Assembly (NCBI GenBank): GCA_022647765.1 | Contig: JALCLH010000006.1 | Location: forward strand, 1 to 64,000 | Length of the DNA stretch: 64,000 nt | Direction of reading: 5' to 3' | Source: Acidipropionibacterium sp. | Lineage (GTDB): Bacteria; Actinomycetota; Actinomycetes; Propionibacteriales; Propionibacteriaceae | Part shown: one piece after another, positions 45,817 to 55,043 of the stretch | Position numbering within the stretch: the first letter of the stretch is position 1 | Layout of the letters: each line of letters starts with the position of its first letter | Notes under the pieces: generated by a model | Told to the model about the DNA's origin: nothing | Databases searched by the model: none | What the model saw: only the letters and a program-made list of their open reading frames with translations | Made by a program: the position numbers and the translations under genes

Positions 45817-46869
45817 ATGTCGACAATCACCGTTCTCGGCGCGGGCGCCATGGGCACCGCGCTGTGCAAGCCGTTCGTGGACGCCGGCTGGCAGGTCCAC
45901 CTGTGGGGCACCTGGCTCGACGACCACCTGCTGGACGCCATCGAGGCCGGACAGCCCCATCCGCGGATCAAGGTGGCGGCCGCGCCGGGGATCACCACCT
46001 TCCGCTCCGGCCGGCTGGCCGAGGCCCTGGCGGGGGCCGATGTCGTCGACATCGCCGTCACCTCCGAAGGCCTGCCGAAGGTGACCGAGATGGCCCTGGA
46101 CCATATCGGCGACATCGGCGACCTGCGGGCGCTGTGCCTGACCGCGAAGGGCTTCTGGACCGACCCCGAGGGGAAGATCCGACTGCTGCCCGAGGCCATT
46201 CGCGCCATTGCCGCCCGAAAGGGCGTCTCGCTGCCCCCGCTGGTGGCCATCGGCGGGCCGGTCAAGGCCAACGAGTGCGCCGCCGGGGAGGTGACCGCCA
46301 CCACCTACGCCTCCACCGATCTGGCGGTCGCCGAGGCCCTGGCCCGCGAGGCGGCCACCGAGACCTACGGCATCCGTCCCAGCGACGACGAGACCGGGGT
46401 GGAGCTGTGCGCCGCCCTCAAGAACGTCTACGCCATCGCCCTTGGCATCGCCGACGGACTCGGGGAGGCCACCGGCGTCCCGCGCCACAACCTCAAGGCC
46501 GCCTCCTTCGCTCAGGCGGTCCGCGAGATGTCCCTGCTGGTCGCCAGGGCCGGCGGCCACGCCGAGACTCCGTACGGGCTGGCCGGGGTGGGCGACCTCG
46601 AGGTCACCGGGCTGTCGGGACGCAACAAGCTCTACGGGGTGCGGCTGGGAAAGGGCGAGGGGCCCGACGAGGCGCTGGCCGAGATGAACCGGCTCGAGCA
46701 GACCGTCGAGGGATACCCGGCGGCACCGCTGGCGGTCGCCTTCGCGCACCAGTTCGGGGCCGGCGAGGAGGAGCTGCCGCTGCTGCACACGGTGGCCACG
46801 ATCCTCAAGGGCGGGGTCGAGGATGTCTACGGCGCGGTGGCCGCCGCCGTGAAGCCGGTCAGGCCGTGA
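45817..46869 (+). CDS. NAD(P)-dependent glycerol-3-phosphate-dehydrogenase-like enzyme
   Basis: A 350-residue GpsA-type dehydrogenase. The Rossmann motif is ITVLGAGAMGTALCKPF at residue 4, the catalytic Lys is in CAALKNVYAIALGIADGLG, and the family loop ETPYGLAGVGDLEVTGLSGRNKLYG is intact. The central GGPVKANECAAGEVTATTYA corresponds to the GPSFA region of GpsA but is altered. As the last gene of the polyol PTS operon it more likely oxidises a polyol-phosphate than serves lipid synthesis. Confidence 0.87.
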   Translation: MSTITVLGAGAMGTALCKPFVDAGWQVHLWGTWLDDHLLDAIEAGQPHPRIKVAAAPGITTFRSGRLAEALAGADVVDIAVTSEGLPKVTEMALDHIGDIGDLRALCLTAKGFWTDPEGKIRLLPEAIRAIAARKGVSLPPLVAIGGPVKANECAAGEVTATTYASTDLAVAEALAREAATETYGIRPSDDETGVELCAALKNVYAIALGIADGLGEATGVPRHNLKAASFAQAVREMSLLVARAGGHAETPYGLAGVGDLEVTGLSGRNKLYGVRLGKGEGPDEALAEMNRLEQTVEGYPAAPLAVAFAHQFGAGEEELPLLHTVATILKGGVEDVYGAVAAAVKPVRP

Positions 46870-46902
46870 TGGTGATCTGATCTCGCGTGGCCCTTCCTCC
46901 GT

Positions 46903-47017
46903 ATGGTCCCGATCACTCCCGACACACCGTGAAATCGCACTCGCGATGTAGAAACACGCGCCGTGTTTCTGCACGGCTCCGGACGGATAGCGACCCGGCG
47001 GGAGTGATCGGGACCAT
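46903..47017. repeat. Enlarged palindromic element, copy 8 (115 bp)
   Basis: Arms ATGGTCCCGATCACTCCCGA and GGGAGTGATCGGGACCAT as in other copies, but the centre is 34 bp longer. The extra part makes its own stem, TAGAAACACG/CGTGTTTCT, i.e. an inverted second copy of the core GTTTCTGCA. It lies between the PTS operon and the next operon. Confidence 0.88.
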
Positions 47018-47124
47018 CTGCTGCGCTCCAGGTCCGGCCGACCGGACGGACTCTCTGGAAAGAGCTCCCACAGCCCCGGCCCCGCCATGGCCGACTCGCC
47101 GGCCACCATCGCCTGATTGGACAA

Positions 47125-47177
47125 CCTACGATTCCGTAGGCGTAATCTCTCTGTCGGGCTTACCTACGGGTACGTAA
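47125..47177. promoter_or_regulatory. Operator-like palindromes upstream of the cyclohexyl-type operon
   Basis: CCTACG-ATTC-CGTAGG (47125-47140) and TTAC-CTACGGGTAC-GTAA (47160-47177) share a CCTACG half-site with 38-bp spacing. They precede the EPSP-synthase homologue by 75-130 bp. Which regulator binds is unknown; none is encoded next to the operon. Confidence 0.5.
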
Positions 47178-47252
47178 CCGGCAAGTAATGATCGGGGTTG
47201 CGACCGAGGCATCGCCCCTCGCGGAGCATCGGCCGTTGTCAGGAGGATCACT

Positions 47253-48654
47253 GTGAGATTGCAGGTGGAGCCGGCGGAATCACCGCTGCACGGGTATCTG
47301 GACATCCCTGTCTCGAAATACCACGTCCATCGCGCGCTCATCCTCGCCGCGCTGGCCGAGGGGCGGAGCCGGATCCACGGCGTCTCGACCACCCGCCAGG
47401 TCGGCTGGACCATCGACGCGCTGCGCGCCCTCGGCGTCGGGGTCGAGGAGAACGGCGACGAGTACATCGTCGACGGCTGCGCCGGCCGCCCGCGGCTCAC
47501 CGACTATCAGCACGCCGGGACGGACGCCACCCACGGCCTCATCGACGTCGGCTCCTCGGGCACCTCCCTCTACTTCCTGGTCGGGCTCGCCAGCCTGGCC
47601 GACCGCCAGGTCACCGTCACCGGCATGAAGTACCTGCGCAACCGCCCGATCGAGGCCCTGCTGCGCGCCCTGCTCCAGATGGGGGTGGACCTCAAGACCC
47701 TCCACGAGGACTGGCGGCTGCCCGTTCAGATCCAGCCCCACCGCCCCGACGGCGGTCACGTCGAGATGCCCGGGACCCTCTCCCAGTGGCTCTCCGGCGT
47801 CCTGCTGCTGGCCCCCTTCGCCACCTCGGACACCACGGTCCACATCACCGGCGGCCCGCTCAAGGAGCGCACCTACGTCGAGCTCACCATCTCGATGATG
47901 GCCCACTGGGGGCTTCAGGTCGACCATGACGCCGACTGGCTCACCTTCCACGTCCCGGCCAACCAGAGCGCCCAGGCCGCCGAGTACACGGTGCCCTCCG
48001 ACATCGGCGCCTCGGCCTTCGGCGTCGCGGCCGCCGCGATCCACCCCTCCGACGTGCTGTTCCACGGCCAGACGGTGATCGCCGGATCGCAGACCGACCA
48101 TCCCGAGGGCCACTTCCTCGACATCGCCCGGGAGATGGGCGTCAACCTCTTCAGCGATCCGGAGACCGGCCTGGCGCGGGTGGTCAGCGACGGCTCCCCG
48201 CTGCGGCCGATCGAGCTGGACTGCAGCACCGTCCCCGACCTGCTCCCGGTGCTGTCGGCGATGGCCTGCTTCGCCGAGGGCACCAGCCGGCTGTACAACG
48301 TGAGCCACATCCGCCTCAAGGAGACCGACCGGGTCGCCGCGATGACCCAGCTCAACAAGCTCGGCGCCCACCTCGAGCAGGGCGACGACGAGCTCCTCAT
48401 CACCGGCATCGCGCAGGGCCCCGGCCCGCAGGCGGCCCGAGACCGGGCGGAGGAGCAGCGGTCGTAACGTTGACGCCGGCCCCGGCGTCGAGCTCCTTCA
48501 CGGCGCCGAGATGTCCTCCTTCAACGACCACCGGGTGCTGATGTCGCTGGCGGTGGCCGCCACCCGCGCCGCCGGCCCCAGCACCCTCACCTATCCACGC
48601 GCCTACCGGATCTCGTATCCGACCTTTCTCGAGGAGATGCACCGCATCGGTATG
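47253..48654 (+). CDS. EPSP-synthase (AroA) homologue, probable shikimate-modifying enzyme (frameshifted)
   Basis: An enolpyruvyl transferase-fold protein of about 467 residues. Present: SKYHVHRALILAALAEG (substrate Lys/Arg), YLRNRPIEALLRAL, LSQWLSGVLLLAP, the catalytic Asp region CSTVPDLLPVLSAMACFAEG, and IRLKETDRVAAM. The usual GNAGTAMR loop is changed to GSSGTSLYFL, losing the Arg. The frame ends falsely at 48467; one base off, the C-terminal part NVDAGPGVELLHGAEMSSFNDHRVLMSLAVAATR continues. That frame then runs without a stop into the acyl-CoA ligase. Context suggests a role on shikimate in cyclohexanecarboxylate synthesis, not the aromatic pathway; this is inference. Confidence 0.8.
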
Positions 48655-50508
48655 AATATGTCCGTTGTTCCATCACACAGCACGACCACTCCCGCTGGAG
48701 CCACCGCCGGCCCCAGCACCACGCCGGCCGGCCCGGCCACCCCCGCGACCGCGCCGGACACAGCTCCGGAGCGCTCCCGGCGGGACTCCCGCCGCGACAT
48801 CCCCGAGGGCATCACGCTGGCCTCCGAGGTGCTCACCGACCGCGTCCGCCGGCTCTCGGTCGACCAGCCCGACGCCCCGGCCGTCATCGACGTCGGCGAT
48901 GAGACGCCGATCACCGTCACCTGGTCGCAGCTCCAGACCGAGGCCGATCAGGTCTCGATGGCCCTGCTCGACATGGGCGTCACCAAGGGGGACGCCGTCG
49001 CCATCCAGGTCCCCAACTGGACCGAGTTCGAGACGATCTCGATCGGCGTCCTGCAGATCGGCGCCCTCATCACCCCGATCATGCCGGTCTTCGGCGCCCA
49101 CGAGATCGCCAAGATCGTCGGCATGTCGCGCGCGAAGGTCGCCTTCGTCACCGACGAGTTCCGCCACCGTCACGGCCCCGCCGACCTCTTGGAGGCCGCC
49201 GAGGGCACCGATTTCCAGCTCGAGCACGTCGTCGTGGTCAACGCCGAGGATCGCCGCGGCCACCTGGCCCCGGCCGGCTCCCGCCCGTCGGCCCTGCCGG
49301 CCGACCTGGCCACCGACCCCCGCTCCCGGCAGTGGAGCTGGATCACCTACCGCGAGGCGATCGCCGGGCAGAAGCCGGACGCCGACCTGCTCGCCGCGCT
49401 GGCCCCGCACCCGCACGACCTCGCCGAGCTGCTGTTCACCTCCGGCACCACCGGCGATCCGAAGGGGGTCCAGCACGACCACCTCGGGCCCTCCCTGGCC
49501 ACCGCCCTGGAGATCCAGCACCTGGGCCTGACTACCGAGGATCGGATCTACGTCCCCACCCCGATGGCCCACCAGACCGGCCTGCTCTACGGCGTCATGC
49601 TCGCCTGGCAGCTCGGGGTGGCCGCGGTGATCCAGGCCGTGTGGAATGTCGACGTCGCCCTGGAGCGCGCCTTCCCGCAGGCCCGCGCCAGCTTCGTCCA
49701 GGCCGCCACCCCCTTCCTCGACGACATGGTGGACGCCGTTCGCAACGGCGCCCAGACTCCCGAGTCGCTGCGCATCTTCGTGGCCACCGGCGCCGCCGTG
49801 CCGCGCGCCCTAGCCCGTCAGGCGGCCGGCGTCCTGGACTGCTCGGTGCTGGGCGGCTTCGGCTCCACAGAGAGCTCGCTGGCGGCCCTGGCCGCCCCGA
49901 CCGACGACCCGGAGCTGGCCCAGGGGGCCGACGGGCGGCCGCTGCCCGGCATCGCGCTGAGGGTCACCGACGAGGACGGCGTCGTGCTGTCCACCGGTCA
50001 CGAGGGGAATTTCGAGATCGACTCGCCGACCCTGTTCGTCGGCTACCTCGACCGGCCCGACCTCACTGCCCAGGCCTTCACCGAGGACGGCTGGTTCCGC
50101 ACCGGCGATCTGGCCCGTCTCGACGAGCACGGCTACCTGCACATCACCGGGCGGGTCAAGGACATCATCAACCGCGGCGGCGAGAAGATCCCGGTCGTCG
50201 AGGTCGAGAACCTGCTCTACCAGCATCCCGGGCTGGCGGACGCCGCCGTCGTCGCGATGCCCGATCCGCGGCTGGGCGAGCGGGCCTGCGCCTTCGTGGT
50301 CGCCGCCGACGGAGCTGCTGCGAATGGCGCCGAAGCGCCGACCTTCGAGCAGATGCAGAAGTATCTGCTCGACCACGGCCTGTCCAAGTACTACTGGCCC
50401 GAGCGCCTCGAGTACCTCGACGAACTGCCGCGCAACACGGTGGGCAAGATCCAGAAGAACGTCCTGCGCGAGAAGGCCAAGGGCCTGACCGTGGAGCGCA
50501 GGCACTGA
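48652..50508 (+). CDS. Acyl-CoA ligase (ANL superfamily)
   Basis: An AMP-forming CoA ligase of about 618 residues. It has the P-loop LLFTSGTTGDPKGVQHDH, motif GGFGSTESSL, DGWFRTGDLARLDEHGYLHITGRVKDIINRGGEKI and the C-terminal Lys in NTVGKIQKNVL. The first 45 residues are a Pro/Thr/Ala-rich linker (TPATAPDTAPERSRRD) in the same frame as the upstream AroA-like C-terminus, so the protein may be the second half of a fusion. No good ribosome site precedes ATG 48652. Its likely job is to activate a cyclic carboxylic acid to the CoA ester that the following enzymes reduce. The track start at 48511 falls in the AroA part. Confidence 0.87.
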   Translation: MNMSVVPSHSTTTPAGATAGPSTTPAGPATPATAPDTAPERSRRDSRRDIPEGITLASEVLTDRVRRLSVDQPDAPAVIDVGDETPITVTWSQLQTEADQVSMALLDMGVTKGDAVAIQVPNWTEFETISIGVLQIGALITPIMPVFGAHEIAKIVGMSRAKVAFVTDEFRHRHGPADLLEAAEGTDFQLEHVVVVNAEDRRGHLAPAGSRPSALPADLATDPRSRQWSWITYREAIAGQKPDADLLAALAPHPHDLAELLFTSGTTGDPKGVQHDHLGPSLATALEIQHLGLTTEDRIYVPTPMAHQTGLLYGVMLAWQLGVAAVIQAVWNVDVALERAFPQARASFVQAATPFLDDMVDAVRNGAQTPESLRIFVATGAAVPRALARQAAGVLDCSVLGGFGSTESSLAALAAPTDDPELAQGADGRPLPGIALRVTDEDGVVLSTGHEGNFEIDSPTLFVGYLDRPDLTAQAFTEDGWFRTGDLARLDEHGYLHITGRVKDIINRGGEKIPVVEVENLLYQHPGLADAAVVAMPDPRLGERACAFVVAADGAAANGAEAPTFEQMQKYLLDHGLSKYYWPERLEYLDELPRNTVGKIQKNVLREKAKGLTVERRH

Positions 50509-50537
50509 TGACCAGACACGATGTTAAGGGGAACAGC

Positions 50538-51711
50538 ATGATCAGCGACGCAGAGTTCGCGTCCCTCAAGTCCGAGATCGCCGAGTGGGTGGCCGGTCCC
50601 GGCGAGGAGTGGTCCGAGCGGATCGAGGCCACCGGCGCGGTTCCCGAGGAGCTGGTCGCCGAGCTGCGCAGCCACGGCTGGATGTCCCTGGCGGCCCCCG
50701 CCGGAGCTCGGCGGCCGCGGTGTCGGGTTCGCGAAGTTCCTCGAGCTGATGGAGTACTTCTCCCGCCTGCACGCCTCGATCCGGATGCTGGTGCACGTCA
50801 ACAACGGCATCTGGCGCGCCCTGGTCGATTACGTCGACGACGAGCAGCGCGAGCAGATCCTCATCCCCACCGTCAAGGGCGAGAAGCGGATCGCCTTCAC
50901 CCTCACCGAGGCCGACTCGGGCACCGGCGCCGACATCCGCACCACCCTGCGCCGCGAGGGCGACGTCTACTACATGAACGGCGAGAAGCACCTCATCACC
51001 TTCGGGATGACCGGTGACTACTGGCTGCTCACCGCCCGCCTGGAGGGCACCACCGGCCACGACGGCACCGTCGCCCTGCTGGTGCCCAACACCGGGCTTC
51101 CCGGCGTCGAGCTCGTCGACGACTCCCAGACGATGGGGATCGCCGGTACCGACCACGCGATCATGCACTTCCACGACGTCCCGGTGCCGGTCTCGGCCCG
51201 GGTCGGCGAGGAGGGTCAGGGGCTGGACGTCGCTCTCGGCGGCTTCCTGCTGCCCAGCCGGATCTCGGTGGCGATGAGCTGCGTCGGCCTGGCCGAGCGC
51301 GCCCAGCAGCTCGCGGTGGAGTACGCCAAGCAGCGCGTCACCTTCGGCAAGCCGCTGGCCAAGCGCCAGGCCATCCAGTTCCTGCTGGCCCGCAACCACG
51401 CCTCGATCCTGGCGGCCCGCTCCCTGGTGCTGGACGCCGGGCGGGGCTACGAGGCCGGCCGTCCGGACGCCGGAGCCCTGTCCAGCGCGGCGAAGATGAC
51501 CGCCGTCGATATGCTGGCCGAGGTGACCGACAACGCCCTGCAGGTCTTCGGCGGGCGCGGCTACTTCAAGCGTGAGACCATCGAGCGGGTCTACCGCGAT
51601 GCCCGCGCCCAGCGGTTCGAGGAGGGCACCAACGAGATCCAGTCCCTCATCGTGGCCCGCGCGGTGCTGGACGGCACCGCCCGGTACGCCGACGACGTGC
51701 CGGTGGCCTGA
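50538..51711 (+). CDS. Acyl-CoA dehydrogenase (frameshifted)
   Basis: An FAD acyl-CoA dehydrogenase of about 390 residues. Start ATG 50538 (AAGGGGAA upstream). The first frame, MISDAEFASLKSEIAEWVAG up to WMSLAAPA, breaks at about 50702 (GCCGGAGCTC carries one G too many). The restored reading is AELGGRGVGFAKFLELMEYFSRLHAS. Further marks: FTLTEADSGTGADIRTTLRRE, the substrate loop VTFGKPLAKRQAIQFLLA, QVFGGRGYFKRETIERVYRDA and the base Glu in QRFEEGTNEIQ. In the proposed pathway it would adjust ring double bonds of the CoA ester. Confidence 0.85.
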
Positions 51712-51852
51712 GAACCGTTCCGGTCGGTGCGCCATATGGTGCGCCGGCGCCGGGATTGTCGCCGCGGCTCCTTGTGTGTCCGGGTGTTTTTCGGCGCGGG
51801 GTTTTCGAGGCGCCTTCCGGGGCCCGGACATTTTTCAACCAGAGGACTTTGA

Positions 51853-52725
51853 ATGACTGAGCAGAATACCGAGAACAACAATGTCGTGGTGATCACCGGG
51901 GGCTCCCGCGGTATCGGCCGCGAACTGGCCCTGCGGCTTGCTGCCCACGGCGACCGCCTGGTGCTCAATTACAAGAAGAACGCCGAGATGGCCGAGCGCA
52001 CCCTCGAGGCCGTGCGTGCGGCCGGCGGGGACGGGATCACCGTCCAGGCCGATATCGAGACCGTCGAGGGGATCGACTCGCTTTTCGACACCGTCGCGGA
52101 AACCTATCCGACGATCAACGGTTTCGTGTCGAATGCCGCCGCCAGCGCCTTCAAGCCCGTCGACGGCATCAAGGCCATGCATTTCGAGCGCGGTTTCAAC
52201 ATGAATGTCCGTCCCCTGGTGCTGGGCGCCAAGCGGGCCGCGGCGATGATGGCCGACGGCGGCCGGATCCTCGCGGTCACCAGCTACGGCTCCCAGCGGG
52301 CCTTCCCGACCTACGCCCTGCTGGGCGCGGCGAAGGCCGCCGAGGAGGCCTTCGTGCGGTACATGGCCGTCGAGTACGGCCCGCGGAATATCACCGTCAA
52401 TGCGGTGAACGGCGGCCTCATCGACACCGATTCCCTGGACTTCTTCTACAACAAGGTGCCGGGAATGGCTCCGGTGGAGTCGGTGATCGACAAGATCCCG
52501 CTGCGCCGCCCGGGAAAGGCTGCCGATATGGCGGCGGCGATGGAGTTCCTGCTCTCTGAGAATGCCGGATACATCACCGGTCAGGTGCTCAATGTGGACG
52601 GCGGGATCACCGTCGTCGCGCCGCCCTACTGGGCCGACACGACCTCTCCGCTGCGCGACGCCGTGCTGCCCGAGGGCTCCGAGATCGTGACGCCGACCTA
52701 TGGCGCCCCGGGTGTCGAGGACTGA
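51853..52725 (+). CDS. Enoyl-reductase-type SDR (ChcA-like candidate)
   Basis: A 290-residue short-chain dehydrogenase/reductase. The cofactor motif is ITGGSRGIGRELA near residue 14. The active site is TYALLGAAK: Tyr154 and Lys161 spaced Y-X6-K, the enoyl-ACP-reductase (FabI/FabL) pattern, not the normal Y-X3-K. 1-Cyclohexenylcarbonyl-CoA reductase ChcA of Streptomyces collinus is an SDR of about this size acting as an enoyl-CoA reductase. Its place between an acyl-CoA dehydrogenase and a dienoyl-CoA-reductase-type enzyme fits that role. FabL-like fatty acid synthesis is the alternative. Confidence 0.85.
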   Translation: MTEQNTENNNVVVITGGSRGIGRELALRLAAHGDRLVLNYKKNAEMAERTLEAVRAAGGDGITVQADIETVEGIDSLFDTVAETYPTINGFVSNAAASAFKPVDGIKAMHFERGFNMNVRPLVLGAKRAAAMMADGGRILAVTSYGSQRAFPTYALLGAAKAAEEAFVRYMAVEYGPRNITVNAVNGGLIDTDSLDFFYNKVPGMAPVESVIDKIPLRRPGKAADMAAAMEFLLSENAGYITGQVLNVDGGITVVAPPYWADTTSPLRDAVLPEGSEIVTPTYGAPGVED

Positions 52726-52803
52726 ATAAATCGGTCCCCGTCGTCAATCAATAGAAACAATCAAACCGGTGAGATATCGGTCCCAAGAGTGAGGTCCTGA
52801 GCG

Positions 52804-54923
52804 ATGACTGAGGTGCTGGCGAGCTGGCGGCTCGGCCGTCTGGAGGTGCCCAATCGGGTGCTGATGGGCAGCATGCACACCGGTTTCGAGCGGGACGGGG
52901 ATCGGCTGGCGGCCTTCTACACCGAGCGGGTGCGCGGCGGGGCCGGGCTCATCGTCACCGGCGGATATGCGGTCGAGGAGCGCGGTCGCTCGGTGCCCGA
53001 CGACATCGTGCTGGGCGACCCGGCCCTGGACGCATCGCTGGGCCGGTCGGTCGAGGCGGTGCACGCCGCCGGCGGGCTGATCGCCGTCCAGCTCTTCCAC
53101 TCCGGTCGCTACTCGGCAGGGCTTCCGGGTGCCGACGGCGTCCCGGTGCCGCCGGTGGCCCCGTCCCCGGTGGCCTGGCGGGCCGCCCGCGGGGTGGTGC
53201 CGGTGGCCATGACCGAGGCCGACATCGCCGAGACCCTGGCCCACTACGCCCGGGCCGGGGCCCACGCCGAGGAACTCGGCTACGACGCCATTGAGATCTC
53301 GGCCTCCGAGGGCTACCTCATCAACGCCTTCTGCTCCCCCCTCACCAACCTGCGCGAGGACGACTGGGGAGGGGACCCGGTCCGGCGCCGCCGGTTCGCC
53401 CGGGAGGTGGTGGCCGCGGTGCGCGGGGCCACCGGTCTGCCGTTGATCGTGCGGATCTCCGGGGACGACCTGATGGAGGGGTCGTCGACCCCCGATGAGG
53501 TGAGAGCGCTGGCCGAGGAGGTGGTCGACTCCGGTGCCGACGCGATCTCGGTCGGGGTGGGCTGGCACGAGTCGCCGGTGCCGACCGTCCAGTTCTCGGT
53601 GCCGCACGGGGCCTGGCTGGAGATCGACGAGCGGGTGGCCGCGCATCTTGCCGCCGAGCGCCCGGGGTTCCGGTGATCGGGTCCAACCGGATCTGCTCTC
53701 TGTCCGAGGCCCGCGAGGCCCTGGAGCGCACCCATCTGGCCGCGGTCGCCCTGGCCAGGCCCTTCCTGGCCGATCCCGACGTGGTCGCCGGGCCCCTCGC
53801 GGGGCGGACCGTGATCCCGTGCATCGGCTGCAATGAGGAGTGCATCGACCACTCGATGACGGGCCGCCCGATCTCCTGCCTGGTCAACCCGAGGGTCGGC
53901 AGGGAGGCTCACACCCCCCTCCCCTCGGCGCCCACCGAGCAGCCGCGGCGCCTGGCGGTGGTGGGAGCCGGTCCGGCCGGGCTGGTCGGCGCCGTCGACG
54001 CCGCTCGCCGGGGGCACCGGGTCACCCTGTTCGAGGCCGGTTCCGAGGTCGGCGGGCAGTTGAGGCTCGCCGGTCTGGTGAGTGGCAAGAGCGACTATCT
54101 GGCGGCCGCTAGGGCGATGGCGAAGCGTTTCGTCGAGCTCGGCGGGGAGCTGGTGCTGAACCGGCGGGTCGAGGTCGAGGAGCTGGCCGGATTCGATGCC
54201 GCGGTGCTGGCCACCGGCGTGCGGCCGCGCCGGATCGAGATCGACACCGATGGATCGTGCACGGTGCTGGGCTATGCCGAGGCGCTGGAGATGGCCGCCG
54301 GTTCTGGTCCCGGTGCCGGTGGGGGTGCAGGCGTGTCCGGTCCCGACGTGGCGGCCGGAATCGGCGCGCAACCGCTTCGTCCCGGAGATACCGAGCGGCC
54401 CTTCGGCGAGGTGCTGGTGATCGGCGGCGGGGGAGTGGCTGTGGATGTGGGGGCCACCCTGGCCCCGGCGTCCAGCGGCATGACCTTGATCCGCCGCGGC
54501 TCCCGGCGATTCGCCGCCGGCACCAGCCCCAGCACCCGATGGATCGGGCTGGGGGAGCTGCGCCGGGCCGGTGCTCGGATGTGGAACAATGCCCGTCTGG
54601 TGCGGGTCCGCGACGGTGTGGCCACCGTGGAGGTTCAGGTTCCCCCGGCTCACTCCTCCGCTCGGTCGGCGGTCGGTGCGGCTGGTTCCGCCACTCCGGT
54701 CGCCCCGGCCGGACATGGCCCGCAGATCCGGGCCGATGGGGAGGTCGAGCTGCGCGAGGTGCCGGTCGACACCCTGATCGTCGCCGTCGGGTCCGATCCC
54801 TGCGTGCTCCCCGGAAAGCTGTCCATTCCCCACCGGATCGTCGGCGGGGCCAAGGACGCCGGTGGTCTCAACGCCGCCCGCTCCACCCGTGAGGCCCTCG
54901 AGGCGGTCCGGGAGCTGGTCTGA
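52804..54923 (+). CDS. 2,4-Dienoyl-CoA reductase-type flavoenzyme (FadH/OYE family; frameshifted)
   Basis: A bipartite enzyme of about 706 residues: an N-terminal FMN barrel (NRVLMGSMHTGFE; active-site pair in QLFHSGRYSAG; YDAIEISASEGYLINAFCSPLTNLREDDWGG), a [4Fe-4S] segment (CIGCNEECIDHSMTGRPISC), and an FAD/NAD(P) half (LAVVGAGPAGLVGAVDAARRGHRVTLFEAG and VLVIGGGGVAVDVGATLA). The frame breaks at about 53672, where one C is missing (GGGTTCCGGTGATC); the next frame restores PVIGSNRICSLSEAREALE. Such enzymes reduce conjugated dienoyl-CoAs with NADPH. Here it may reduce a cyclohexadiene-carboxyl-CoA. Confidence 0.88.
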
Positions 54924-54933
54924 CGGTCGCGGC

Positions 54934-55014
54934 ATGGTCCCGATCACTCCCGATCGGCCGTGAAACCGCACTCGTAGTGCAGAAACATGACCTATCGGGA
55001 GTGATCGGGACCAT
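54934..55014. repeat. 81-bp palindromic element, copy 9
   Basis: Arms ATGGTCCCGATCACTCCCGA and TCGGGAGTGATCGGGACCAT perfect. It lies between convergent genes, 10 bp after the dienoyl-CoA-reductase stop. The inner hairpin GCACTCGTAGTGC is precise. Confidence 0.9.
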
Positions 55015-55043
55015 CGTTCTCGTCGAACCGGCTTCACGATCTC

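Noticed and set aside
44201-45826. 541-residue minus-strand ORF across the FGGY kinase
   Set aside because: Antisense shadow: composition is Gly/Val/Asp-rich without domain motifs, and the plus-strand kinase is complete.
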